DNA of 64,000 nt from NCBI GenBank assembly GCA_015501605.1, contig JADNRZ010000016.1, positions 1-64,000 of the forward strand. Reading direction: 5' to 3'. Under the pieces are notes generated by a model, which saw nothing but the letters and a program-made list of their open reading frames with translations, made no database searches and was not told where the DNA came from. Shown one piece after another: positions 32,216 through 44,692 of this stretch. The stretch comes from Panaeolus papilionaceus (Eukaryota > Basidiomycota > Agaricomycetes > Agaricales). Numbering within the stretch: the first letter of the stretch is position 1; every line of letters begins with the position of its first letter. The position numbers and the translations under genes are program-made.

Positions 32216-35200
32216 CTAATTCAATAGAACTTCAGGGTAAACAACATTGACAACTCGGCCATTACAATCTTGAGCACTATTGTTCGATGTCAAAATTCGT
32301 ACACGGTGGCGTGCAGTCACTCTTGATAAAGCAACATACAGCTGACCATGCCCAAAAACAGGGATCCGCAAATCAAGTCCAACCCATGTCACTGACTGAC
32401 CCTGAGCCTTATTGATGCTAAGAGAAAAAGCCAGACGAATAGGAAACTGTCGCCGCTTGATTTTGAATGGCAGAGGGCGTGAACCATCTTGGGGTATTAG
32501 TGAGATCCGAGGTATAAGTGCCAATTCGCCATCGTGATCACCTCCAATAATCCGTGCTTCAATAACACGGGTTGATATTTTCCTCACCACCAACCGAGTG
32601 CCATTACAGAGTCCAATAGTTGGGGCAATGTTTCGGAGAAGGATGATAGGGCAACCAACTTTGAGGTGAAGCTCACCAGGAGGGAAGTTGCCTGCATCAA
32701 TTGTACGAAGAACCTCCACAGGAATGTTGTCGCCATCAGTGCCGTTGTTGTTATTGTCGTCCCTCAAAATTGAGTCAGCTGAATAGAGAATATGCTCCTC
32801 TCCAGGCATACGGTTGAGAATCTCCTGGTTTGAATTTGCAACGTCAGCATTTCTGGGAGCAAGGATCATGCGCTCCAAGAAATATTGGGGTTGCTGTTCA
32901 GGAGAGATGTCGGCAATTCCGTGATAAACGAAGTCGATGAGATCATTGTAATCGGATAAAAGGAGATCTGGTGGCACAGCCACCTTTGAGGTATCATCCA
33001 ATGCTCGCCCATGCCCAATATCAAGTAACCACAATGCAAATTCAGCGCCCCTGGGATCGTTGCGGATGCGCATGTTTTGATGTAAATGATGGATGTGGAC
33101 ACCGTTCCAGAAAGATGATTTGAGTATGGTTGCGTTAATGATATCTTCTTTGGAGCCTTGAGGAACAACAGGTAGTGTCTGCTGGAAGTCACCACCAAAA
33201 ACAAATGTCATTCCTCCAAACGGGCGGTTGTCGTTTCTGGTATCCCGTAATGTGCGATCCACTGCCTCAATACTGAGTCGATGCTGAGCCCCTATCTCAT
33301 CCCAGATAACGACTTTGGCTTTTCGAATAAGATCTCCGCGATCAGAGTCCTTTCCAAAGCTGCATGTTGAGTCTTCATGAAGATTAATGGGGATCTTGAA
33401 TGTCGAATGTGATGTTCGGCCACCTGGGAGAAGTAGAGCAGCGATGCCAGATGAAGCAACACAGAGCACAACCAGGCCTTCTCCTCGTAGTTTATTGCAT
33501 ATCACGTTGTAGAGGAATGTCTTTCCTGTTCCACCGGGTCCATTAATAAAAAAGAGCATTCCCTTATCTTCCAAAACAGAGCTGACAATGTCATTGTAGG
33601 CTGCATGTTGCTCGAGATTAAGCTGGGGAAGCCTTTCTTGTAGGAGTTGATGTTGGATATGGGGGTCATAGTTCAGCTGCTCTGCAATCAATGGATTTAC
33701 TCGCAGGTTCTCCCAGTCTAGTTGTGGTCGTGGCATAGATGGCCAGTTAGCCAGCCCATAACCTGACTCCTTGAGAACCTGATCAAGAAGATAGAGGCCA
33801 TAGTCTTGAATTTCTCTTTCACTTGTGTTTGGGCGCCCAAGTCTTCGAAGAGAAAGAGGCAGGTCATCACATATTTGTTGCCAGAATTCTGCCCAAAGGA
33901 CATCAGGTTGCGAGGGTGAACAGAAAATGAGGATTGTAGCAAAAAGTCGACGCAGCCTGGAGCCAAGTTGCATTTCACATGCTTCAGCAAGACACTGACG
34001 CCACTCTCTGTCATCTTCCAAAAGACCGCGTGCAAGACAGGCATCGTAAAAGTGAGGATAAGTGACGCCATTGACTGTCCGAAGATCAGCATAAGATGTG
34101 GCCCCTTTGACAACCCCCAGCAATGTTCGAAGATAAAACCTCTCTCCAGCAGTTGGACCAACAAAGTACATCCTCCCAATCGCAAAACCTTGTTCTCGTT
34201 CCTTCCAAGACTTTATGTTGGTCTTCCAGACAAATTTCTGCGGAAATTCCTGGTAGGTGAACCGCCGAGCTAATTCCCCAACCTGTCCATTATCCTGATT
34301 TATTGCAAACCACGAAGTGAGGGTTGTTTTCTCATCTGCTGCGCGCTGAATAAGCTCCATTGGATCCTCGTTGGGATTGAATACAACCATATGCTGCCCA
34401 GGTAGATGCACTTGAAGGCGGACAACATTGGGGACCTGGTCATGCATGTCAAAGTGAAAGGCATGGTGAACGCTCTCTGATGCGGAAATATAGCGCCCAC
34501 TTGTGTACTGTTTAATTTCGTCTCGTTCCATTTGCAAGGCAGCAAGATCAGGGCCCTTCTGAATGTACTTGAAGAGATACTTGAAGGACCCAGCACTTGC
34601 GACAGATTCGCAGTTGATATGGCAGTCGAAGCGAGCAGACAGTGTTGGACAATATGGAACGATCCATGAATTATTCAGCCACCGGCCACCAACCTCATAG
34701 GAACGTCCATCATTTCGGCGACGATAAAGGGGAAAACCGTTGTCATCAACAGTTGTAGCTTCTGAGAAAGGTTTTGGATAAGACTTTGTGCACGTTCCAT
34801 CAGCCATGCAAGGTGAGCGTGGATTTACAGAGCCGCAGGGACCATGAACCATGCAACGCTTGACAGTTTCGAATAAAATGGGTTGAAGCTCGGGATCAGG
34901 CCACTCTGCAGAAATGCATGAGTCAATGGCATCGGCAGTGTTAAGCTTCCATGTGTCGTTAAGAAAAATGAGGGCGTGCATGTGGGGAAGTCCACGTTTT
35001 TGGAATTCAATGGTATACACATATGCTACACATGCACCAAGAATTCCATGCTTGTAGATATCCTCGAGCAGGGCCTTTTTCTTGAGTTGAAAAACCCGTG
35101 ACACCAGGTCAGGACGATCATAAGGAGTTTGACCAGGAAAGAGATTTTCGGTGATCTCCTTCCAATGGGGATTGCACGTCATTGTGAGAAAGATGTCGCA

Positions 35201-37062
35201 CCGCTTGAAGTATCTCGCAATGGCCATTGAGTCCTGATATCGTTGTTGCATATGGCGTGGACCACCAGGGTATGAGGAAGGAAGGAGAATAAAATTGCCA
35301 AGCTCGTTTAAGTCGATTTCTTCATCAGCAGCAGATAGGGCATCCTCGAGACCACTATAGAGGCAAGCTTGAAGCTTGGGTTGATTATGGCGAATATATC
35401 GGAGTCGGTTTTGGTCTATTGAAGCATACATGTCCACTACGTAGCGCTGGAGAAGGCGTTTGGCATGCAGAATGGTTGAAAACTCCCCAGAACGAACCTG
35501 CAATCGATAAGCAAGGAAGCGAGACTGAGATAGCCGTTTTGGATTCTGGCGATCGGGCTGATGCAACTTCAAATCAGGGTGCCAACCTGCTTCGCCATGT
35601 GGGAAAAGGAGCACATAATAGAGAGGGGAATAAGCAGGATGAAGGTCGTTGATGATATTAAGGCCACCAGATCGGAGATGAATGACAACATCGCGGGGGT
35701 TAGGCACTTCACCATCGGAGTCACAAATGACAACAGCAACCTCGTCTGCTGTTGGGAGGTTGATGCGCCTTGGATGGATGCCTGGAGTTGAGGCTGCACA
35801 AAGACGAATGGAGGTCGTATTTGCATCTACGTTTTCCGATGTCAATACTTCATGTGCATGACGAAAGATGTTAACATATGGATTGTGCGTGTCAAGAACA
35901 TCTTGTATGATGCGAAGAGTATCTACGTTGAGGCCCTCATTCAGAGAAACACGGGTGTCAAGAGCAGCTTGGGGATCGTATATGTAGAGCTGGGCATAGG
36001 AAGGTGTCTGTCCTTCTGAAGGCAGAAGAGGACCCGATCGATGGTAGAGCTCACCGAAGATTCGGAATATGGGCTCACCCTGACCATGGTTAATCGAGTG
36101 ATCCTCTTTTGCATACAGTGACGTAAAAGCAAACGCCCTGTTATACTTCCAGATATTCTCCTGAAACTCCTTCGCAGCAGCATTGTGGCCCACGAAAAAA
36201 TCTAGCAACTCAGGCAGAGGGAGCTGGAGGGGAGGAAGAACTACCTGGCCGCTGTTGCAACACATCCCAAACTTTGGATTTTGCAAGGTCGACGATGACA
36301 GCCTCTCATCAGGCCAGTGGAGAGCCCGACAATCTGGGCAGACAACGTCCATGCTGCCCAGATAGTGTCTACCTGCAGGCTCTCTATAGGGCAGTCGCCC
36401 AACAGAGAATAAAGGGTGCTGCGAAACATTTTGGCCTGCACGATGTACATTTGTATAAGGTTTCAGGAAGAGAAATATGTGTAGATAAAACTCACAACGA
36501 TTGGTCCTAGCAGCATTCTGAGGTTGGACTTGAACCTGAGCGGCAGGGGCATCACGCAAAGCACGTTCTCGTTCACGCCTCCTTCGCTGCCCCTCCGACC
36601 GAGCATTACGAAGGGGAGAATTTCCGGGAGGAGGCGTTACTGGATATTAAACATTTAGTCAAGTAGCATTAATCAATACTGAATTGAAATAATATTACCT
36701 TGATTTTCATGGTGCATTTGAGCATGCTCTGTACGATGGGCATGCCGAACTTCAGAATGTGCATCAGGTTGAGTCGCAGGTGGAGTAAGGAGCTGTCGTT
36801 GTTCTCGTTCACGCAGACGGCGTCGGCGCTGAGCCAGGGAGCGTGGAGAGGGTGCAACAGCAATGGTTTGGGGAGTTGGCTAGATAAAAATATGGTGAGG
36901 TTGCATGAGCAAGCATTATACCGAAGCACAAATAAGCATACATACACTCTGAGCATTAGGCGACACAGCGCGGAAAGGTGTGCGCCTGGGTGTTGAGGGT
37001 GGGGAGAGTTCAGCAGCCAGATGCGACCATGCACGATGTTGGTGATGTTCTTCCTCAGCCAT
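32216..37062 (-). CDS. Helitron Rep-helicase (RepHel), 1553 aa
   Basis: Exons 37062-36946, 36879-36699, 36639-36496 and 36435-32216, in frame through all junctions. The N-terminus has Arg/Glu repeats (QRRRRLRERE, QRRRRERERA). The Rep domain shows the HUH-type histidines in RGLPHMHALIFL (about residue 630) and the paired tyrosines in YLFKYIQKG (about 765). The C-terminal third is a Pif1-type SF1 helicase: Walker A GPGGTGKTF (about 1110), VVIWDEIG, FGGDFQQTLPVV, and AFSLSINKAQGQS with YVALSRV. Product nicks and unwinds DNA for rolling-circle transposition. No stop or frameshift seen, so the element may still be active. Confidence 0.92.
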
Positions 37063-38165
37063 GGAGCGCCAGTGACCAAAAAACAAAATAAAAAGAGCTC
37101 AAGGACAGATTGAAACAGACTCTCATTTTGGCTGCATATTAGCAAGGATACAATGGGGATTATGCATGCAAAGCTGCTAGAAGACCGAGAACATTAATGT
37201 TGACACCATTGATGAAGCCCCACTCTTATGCATGTTGCTCAGCAACGATCCAAAATTTCAAAATCACAGGGAAAAGGCCCAGATAACATTTCAATTCAAG
37301 GTAGCGAGAGTGCGAAGAGAGCAGGATCGTTGGATGGCGAGGAGAAAAGTAGACAAACAGCAGAAATAATACTGCCCGTAGTCCCTCTGTTTCCAAGTTC
37401 GGAATCATATGGGGGTGGGCAAGACACAAAGCGAAAGAAAACACGAAGGAAAAGGAAAAACAAAGCGATGGCGAGTGGGGGTTGGAAAGATAAAGCGATG
37501 CCAGATGATTTCAATTGTATGTTACACAATCCAAGTCATGCGTTTCCGCAATATTTCTTCTACTTCAGGATCTGAAGTAGATGATTTCCTGCGGAAAAGC
37601 ATGACTCAATAGCCACAGGGCCTAAAATATTTGAACGTGTCAATAATGCAACAAAAAAAAAAGTCCAATAAAAAAAATAAAGAAAGAGACACACAAATAC
37701 AATCCTAGAGTTCAAAAAATGATGCGCAGAAATGGGCACTGCAGGGAAAGAGTCTGGTCATTTAACAATTCAGAACCGCTTGAATTGGATTAGAACTGAG
37801 CAGCCATATGCGTGCAACTGACAGCCTAACCCACATCACTCAGATATAAAAAAAGAAAGAGTGGAGAATGAGAGTGAACGTAGCCAGACGCCATTGTCGA
37901 GGGAGGGAAAGGAAGCAAACAGATGGGCAATTGATTGACCGCTTGGGCGAAGACTGATATTGTGCCATGTTTGGTCAGAAGCCACACCACGTGACATGCA
38001 ACCGCGACAATCCTACGAAACTCAAACAAACATTTATCGAATCAGTTGGAAGAACAGTAGTGCTGAGTGAACGATGAATGGTAAAGCAGTGGCCAATGGG
38101 AATACGTCTTTGTCTCAAAGGTTTATCCCTGGTGGGAAAAAAAAACTATGTTTTGTATAATTAGA
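37063..38165 (-). promoter_or_regulatory. Helitron 5' non-coding region
   Basis: About 1.1 kb from the TC end to the RepHel start. It should hold the promoter. No supported gene; open frames here are short and without family resemblance. A long hairpin lies at 37534-37606 and an A-rich tract at 37648-37685. Confidence 0.5.
37534..37606. repeat. Near-perfect 73-bp inverted repeat in Helitron 5' region
   Basis: Arms AGTCATGCGTTTCCGCA... and the complement of ...TGCGGAAAAGCATGACT, each about 34 nt with a few mismatches, around a GGATC centre. The Helitron 3' hairpin is a different, smaller structure. Confidence 0.85.
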
Positions 38166-38255
38166 CAAGTGACAAAGTAGCAAGCAATCTTGAAGCTAAA
38201 CTTGAATTAATGACAATGTCATAGCACCTAATTATCATGAGAGACCTACCAGAAA

Positions 38256-39511
38256 TCAATCGGAAGCTCTGTGCTTGGATAGCTTTCCCCACCCTTTTGC
38301 TCTTTTGGTTGCCCTTGGAAATGATCCAGCAAGGCGAGATGATTGGGCAGCAGGTGTTCCAAGTGTATACAACTCGTCCTCAAACTTGGTGATTAGCCTC
38401 TGCACCTCCTTGAGTTGCACAATCAAAATAGCTTCAAGTTTGTCCAATTGCTCTACTGTTGCCATCTGCAGCTCTGACTGAATGTTGGCTTGCTGTGTTT
38501 GAAGGTTGCTGATCCGTGTTTGGAGGTCAGTGTAGATGTGTGAGGCGAATGGTGTTTCTTGAAGGGGAAGATGAACTGATTCCTGGATGCTGAACTGACT
38601 AAACCAGCCACCTCAGTCATAAGAATCATCTAAAATAGTAAGAGCTGACTCCTGAGTGTTGTGAAACTTGACAATCTCAGCTCCTCGGGCAATGTAATCC
38701 TAATGGGCATCATGGGTGTATTGTAAGGTTAATATTCTGAGAATGTCCTGAGAGCAATATACCTTCCAAATCTCGTTACGAAGCTGGCTGAAGTTTCCTT
38801 CTGCACGTCTCCTTGTGTTATCATTCCAAATCAAGTCCCACATTGTAGAAATGACAGTGATGTTCCCTGCTGACTGGCGCCCAGTCAATGCCTCGAAAGT
38901 CCGCAGAACCTGTCTTTGGCTTCCAGGCAAACGAGGGTTATTGATAGGAGTGTGATAAAGAATGCAGAAATATATTAAATTCCTAGCGAGTATTATAGTC
39001 AGCATGTGGTTCTAAAGGAGAGACAACTGGAAATTACGGATTTTTTTGAAGCATATCTTTTAACATGGAAACTATGCTCATCGCCGATATCCTACTATCA
39101 GCGAACCCGGGCACGTCCACTAAGTAAATGGGAAGGAGCTGGGACACCTCCGTGTACACATTTATGATCCGATATATTGATACAGATTGCGTAAACCCCT
39201 CCAGCTTATCGCTGGAGAGACCGAGTGAGGGGTTTGATGCAACTGCTTCCACGAACTACCCGAGGAGATAATTGAAGCTGATCGAAGGTAGTGATAGTGT
39301 TACAACTCACGCTACTCTTCCCTGACCCAGTCGGACCAAGTAGTCTATGTGTACAAATATAAGTCGCCATCTCGCCAAACGTAGTATCAATGCGCATTTA
39401 CACAAACACAGAATAACCGCCTGTCCCGAAATTAAGGACCCTTTCTACTGATACAGCTCCAGTAAGCCAGATTTTTTCGAGGTTGGTTGCAAAATGGGGA
39501 CTTGTGGACAT
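38256..39511 (-). pseudogene. G3: P-loop GTPase-like gene with one TGA
   Basis: Exons 39511-39402, 39344-39311, 39255-39038, 38982-38763 and 38699-38256, 342 codons, all junctions in frame. Walker A GPTGSGKSS, GFTQSVSIYRI, DVPGFADSRIS, SQRQVLRTFEALTG, STMWDLIWN, then FASHIYTDLQTRI and a coiled coil with LEAILIVQLKEVQ, tail RAKGWGKLSKHRASD. The only defect is TGA at 38613-38615 in exon 5; the same frame continues to the normal stop. Tail to tail with T3, from which it is now separated by the Helitron. Could be functional as a truncated G domain, or a very young pseudogene. Confidence 0.78.
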
Positions 39512-39699
39512 CAGAATGAAGCAGAGGGTGGTAAGTGCGAAGGGGAGTGTTGGTGAGTCAAAGTCAAGATGGATGGATGAGCGAGAAAAGCATAGCACAC
39601 AGGATAAGGTGCGTATGGTGTGAGTAGGCCTTGTGCTCATTGGGCAATGATATGCATAATATTTAATTTTAAATCTATTAATAACACCCATACGCCATC

Positions 39700-40225
39700 G
39701 CGAAATACAAAGACCCAGAATCCGCACCTAAGCCTACGTTAAAGTTTAAGTAACCTCGATACAACCCACACAGGGCTACGTCTCGTAGCGTCGCTCCCTC
39801 TCGTCCCCTTCCCTCTCCGCATCTGCGTCCCCCTCACGGCTTCAACCCATCTTCCCAAATCTCCACAACCCTCGAGCACGGAGACTGTTCGATCTGGATA
39901 AAGTTGCCCCTTGCACCTCTACTGAGAGCGACTATCATATCGCCTATGTTGCCTCCCCGACCTTTGCCTTCTGAGTTGTCTGGAAATGTCGGTGCTGCGT
40001 GGTCGAACAAAACTAGATGCTGAGACTGAGAGTACGACCGGGGAACTGGAGACAAAGTCTGAAGGAGAGGTGACGGCGAATAACATACCTCCTCCCTCTC
40101 GACTACATTTTTGTAGCTGTGAGGATGCAGGGAGATGTGGCGGGGGTTGGGGTTGTATATCGTCCCTCTTTGTTCCTTTCCGGTTCGCCCTTCTCTTGCT
40201 GCCAGTTCCCCTCATCTCTAACATC
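39700..40225 (-). pseudogene. P3: Ser/Pro-rich segment, diverged
   Basis: Minus-strand copy of the P segment: MLEMRGTGSKRRANRKGTKR (around 40190-40224), QPQPPPHLPASSQLQK (about 40110-40160) and a decayed VVEIWEDG in place of VENWEKW (about 39840-39870). Frames are disrupted. Family unknown. Confidence 0.4.
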
Positions 40226-41053
40226 GAATTTGTCTCGTCGGCTTGCGGTGAGGTGAGGAGAAAGAGACAATGAGAGACAGGGGAAGAGGAAGATACAGTG
40301 GTAAGGAGTGATTAGTACAGGCGCTTGATAGGCTGTGGATGCGGGGAGGTGTAAAATGTGATCGAAGGGGGTGATGAGCCTATTCATCATCGTGCATCAT
40401 CAATCATGCATTCATTCAGCACCAATGTCACCGTATACAACCAGTATAAAACAATGCACCTAGTCCCGTCGAAACAAACGCATCATCCTAAACTCATGTC
40501 CTCTCTCTTTTCCCGTGGAACTGCATAAACGCGCACTCTGAAGGCGGACAACTGTGCGGTGGGGCGTATTGCCAGGCGTGAATTTGGAGAGAGGTAGTAA
40601 AGAAGGGTTAGCATATTTAGATTAATTGAGATCTTATGTTTGAATCGAGATAGGGAGGGGGGGAAAGGGAGAAAAAGAGAGAACGAGAAAATAGGGGAGG
40701 CAAGGAGGGGAAGGTGAACTAAAAATAACTACATACGTCATTAAGCACCGGATGATTTGGCATCCAATAATTGCCCCTAACCCTCTACGCGTCACATAGA
40801 TATACAAAATAGTCGACAGTCTACGAAGTTCAACTACCAGGATATAATCATGATCATGGGGGGAGCATAGACATGACTGAGGTTTGCGATGAACGAGTGA
40901 CGGGCGGTGATGGGTGATGGCATCAGCGGAACTGGCCTCACCCCCGCCAGCACGTTTGAATTGATAGTCTTCTTCCTTGATGTCCACCTCCACAACCACC
41001 GCGACGACAAATGTCATTTATATCATGCTCGAACTCGAAGTTAACTTGTTAAA
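40226..41053 (+). promoter_or_regulatory. Spacer with putative T4 promoter elements
   Basis: Conserved spacer: TATAAAA at 40445-40451, TTTCCCGTGG and CGTATTGCCAGGCG blocks (40510-40580), CRE-like TACGTCATTAAGC at 40734-40746, 320 bp before the T4 ATG. No gene seen. Confidence 0.45.
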
Positions 41054-44000
41054 ATGACTATTATAAGGGATTTAGACGACGATATTGTCGGTAAGCTCCG
41101 TCTCATCACGCTTTACACCTTTTATTCAGCCTTACTCATCCTCGTTATTCTTGTTGTAAGATTGGAACTCTAACTCGCTCTCAGATCTTGCGTCAGAGGC
41201 ATCCGACTCTGACTCGGAATCGGAATCGGGAAGTCTGAAGAAACCTCGAGTAAGGAATGAGTAGAGGTGAGGGCGGGGTGCGATGCAGGGTGGTTTTGAG
41301 TATGTGCTCTGGTCTTTGCTCCCTCTTTTTTCTGTTCGTTTTCTGCGCTTTCTCCTCAATTTCTCTTCCATATTTCTCTTTTTTTTCCCCATTACCTTTA
41401 ATTTACCCTATCCCTACATTAAATACAATAAAACAACGCCAACTAACCTTCCAACCCTCAGATTCTGCTTCCATCATCCTCGCGTCGGATGTGCTGGGCT
41501 ACTCGGTGCTATTCCTCGAGAATGCAGATGCATATCTTGAGAAGGAGATGTATGAGGATGCGAAGGTGATATGTGATCTTCGGGGAGAGATGTTGCAGTG
41601 AGTTGGCGGTTTATTTTCTTGTCACTGTTCTTCTCGGTTCAATCTCCACTTTTCTTTCTACGTGTTTCCTTTTTCTTCTGTTTTTCCTGTGCTCTTCTCT
41701 TCCATCCTCTCAATCGTTGTCATTTCATCGCCTCACCTTGCCCATTCCTCGTTGACAGCTTTTCTTTCCTTTCTTTCATCTCTCTTCGTCTCTCCCTTCT
41801 CTCCTCGCCCTTTCTTTCTTGACTTACGGTTTTGGTTTGTGGTTGTATCCTTAGTTGCAGTGTTTAGACCTTGGAGTGACATTGATTTTTGTTGTTTTAG
41901 TGATGATACTTCCGCTTCTTGCTTTGAACGACGTTCCTGTCTCTCTTTTCTTTGTCTTTTTTTCTCTCTTTTTCTTTTCTTTCTCGAGTTGTATTTCGTG
42001 ACACGTGGGGGATTTCTGGCAAAATTAAGCCCCGTTGTATTTTCTTCACGAAAAATACTGACATGTCAGTGCAATCTTGTGTTTAGCGAGTTTCGGCTTC
42101 GTGGGCTCCTCGTCTACTTTACGCACAACGCGCTCTGCGGGCACCGTCTGCCGATGAATGTTTTGCATGGCTTGCATCTTACTTTCCCTTGATTTTGATT
42201 TGGTTTAGTTTGATGCAGGACACTCTGTATTATCCCATGCACTTTCTCCCTTTCTCCCTTCCTCCCTCAATTCACACCGCTGACCACACTCAATCTGCAG
42301 TATGTCTGGCAGACCCGACTAACAGCAATGCTAAAATAGAATGGCAGAGATATACGAGATATTGGGAGAGACCAGGACGGCTGTGAAGTTGGTATATGAA
42401 GGTACATTGGCCTTCTTACTCTCGCCTCTCCCTTCGTTCTGTATTTAGCCCTCCTTTCATCCACTAGTCATAGGTTCTCGCAAGAAGCGCAAAACCGACC
42501 CACCATCCCATCCGCAGATACCCCCGCCCCCCCAACCACCGAAGACCCGACCGTCACCTCCCTCTTCGCCGAAGACAAGTCCTTGAACGCGTCTAAAGCT
42601 GAATCAGGAGGGGCAGGGGCGAAACCAAGGCTCATGCCAACGTAGTTGAGAGCGTTGGAGGCGAGGAGATGGAGGTTGAGAAGGGATGGAGGACGTGCTG
42701 TGAGGTTTGGGAGGGGATGTTAAGGGGGTTGACGAGGCGAGGGTGACGGAGGAGGTGGAGGGAATGACGAGAGATGATGGGGGCTGAGATATTGCTTGAT
42801 ATGTTTAAAGACGCGGAATTTATTTTTGACGAGTTGGGTGAGTTCTCTTTTCAGATCTTTCCCTTTCAAAAACAAGTTGCTCATAACCATCTGATAGATA
42901 TAAACAGCGGCATGTTTCTCCGAAGTCGGATGAGAAGATGCGTCGAGAGGGAGGCTGATGGCGGACCGGATGGCGGATCGGTTACGACTTGATATTGGTA
43001 TGCTGCATTCTCTTTTCTTTTTTGCCTACTTTGCGTCCTTTTCCAACCTTGTCGTTCCTCTCCCCTTGCCCCTACTCTTACACGAAAATTACACAAGAAA
43101 GTTAAATCACGTACTAACCAAAATACCCACGTATACAGAACAAGACTCCCTCGCTTGACGAAATACCAAATCAGCGGTTGTAACGGCACTTAGAGGTGTT
43201 TCGTTTGACGATTGGTTGAGGTTGTCCATGCAGGTACGTTGGTAGTTTTTTAGCTTAATTTTCGCTTTATTTCACAATCTCATACCCCATGCTAACACGC
43301 CCTTTCACAGTACTGCTTTATCCTGACAAAACGAGGGCAATACGATGTCGCTGAAGAAATTGTGCGGCATATCACGGTATCCAACGCATATCAACCACAA
43401 CATTGTCAAATTTCAATCCGTATCGCATTAATCAGTACATGCCTTCCCATATTTTTTTTTCTCTTTCAACTCTCACTCATGCAAACCACAGCATGCTGCA
43501 TCTTCGCCGAGTGACCTGTGTCGTTGTGGAACAAGCCCGCAAACTCATAACTACTCATCAATTCAACAACGAGCCTCTGAGGATCCTCCTCGCGTCTCTC
43601 GCGAGCGGTCTTGGACTCACAGATAGCGTCAACCCGTTGACGCTGCAGAGCATTTATTCAGGGATATAAAGCTTTCGGATGCGGCGATGAAGAACCCTGG
43701 GATTTTGAGGTGGAATGGGTTGGATGAGTGTTATGCGGCGACTGCGACGACGGGGGGTGCGGCAGGGAAGAAGAACAAGCATGGAGATGATGAGACGCCT
43801 GCTCCTATGGGTGGGGGTGGTGGGACGGTGATGACAAGTGCGGATGGTGCACCTAGAATTCCGACGAAAGAGAACCCGTCGTCGTTGCAATATATTGGCA
43901 GATTTGTGTCGCTGAGAAGAGTTATCAAAGTGCCATTTGTGAGTTTTTCTTGCGTTTAAATTACTCGTTATCCTTCATATCTAATCCAACCCTCTTTATA

Positions 44001-44376
44001 ATTCAGCCTACCTGCACGCCTACAATTACTACCCTCACGACCCCATAATCTGCATCTGCCTCTCCATCGCCTCAATAGGGCAGGCCATGCAACGCCAATT
44101 CGACAACAGGCACCACCTCTTAGTGCAAGTGGTGGCATTCCTGACTAAATACCACAAACTGCGGGTGACAGCAGGCATAAGAGAGGTCGCGTATAATTTT
44201 GGGAGGACGTTCCATTAGTGGCGGTCATTTAGTCATCATCTTGTTTTCTTCCTTGCGTTTTGAATTGTTCACTCATGACGATGCCCTTAGGATGACCTTT
44301 TGCAAGAGAAGCAACATTTAATTTGTCTTGTATTTCTGTTTTTACCAGTGCTGTACTGTTGGCCGATCTGCTGTAA
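41054..44376 (+). pseudogene. TFC4-like: T4: broken TFIIIC TPR-subunit copy
   Basis: Start MTIIRDLDDDIVG (41054-41090), acidic exon after 41160 (frame broken), exon SASIILASDVLGYSVLFLEN...EKEMYEDAKVI (about 41460-41600), LADPTNSNAK then a 1-nt loss (42305-42400), AEDKSLNASKAESGGAGAK (about 42570-42630), MADRLRLDIG (about 42970), LTKRGQYDVAEEIVRHITVS (43325-43385), ARKLITTHQFNNEPLRILLA (43535-43590), AATATTGGAAGKKNKHGDDE (43738-43795), APRIPTKENP (43850), HAYNYYPHDPIICICLSIAS (44015-44075), and REATFNLSCISVF to TAA at 44374-44376, where relatives read Tyr. Multiple breaks; introns are kept, so it arose by DNA duplication. Confidence 0.72.
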
Positions 44377-44692
44377 AGAAAGAGGGTGTCTTCATGATTA
44401 CTATCACTGTTGCTCGCTGTTTTTGGGCCGCATATTATCATTGCATCTTTTTTTTTCACTACCCTCCTCTCATTCGCCTTCATTTTTGTCAGCCCCCCAT
44501 AGTGAATTGGCCTTTTGACATGTGCTCGAAATCAACAATAACATAATTCTGTTATCTTCAAAATCACAGTTTACATATATATCTATACAAGTGCCAAGTG
44601 CAGTAGTACATGATTAACTTGAACCCTGAAGTTCCAACTTGTATGAGTAATATCATTGTAGTGATGAAGAGAGACTTACTGGTAACGCTGAC

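Larger units (their letters stand above)
30584..38165 (-). mobile_element. Complete Helitron, 7582 bp
   Basis: On the - strand it begins TCTAATTATACAAAAC at 38165 and ends GTCAAACGCTAG at 30584, with the terminal hairpin CCGTGCgaaGCACGG (30596-30610) about 9 nt before the CTAG end. The flanks TTACATATATTATATA (to 30583) and CAAGTGACAAAGTAGC (from 38166) are contiguous in the paralogous unit near 58042 (TATATACAAGAGAC), which fixes both borders without any target duplication. The insertion point is G|T on the element's strand rather than the usual A|T. It carries two genes, both apparently intact. Confidence 0.93.

Noticed and set aside
37228..37575. 115-codon + strand open frame in the Helitron 5' region
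   Set aside because: Low-complexity, basic, no family resemblance, and opposite to both Helitron genes.
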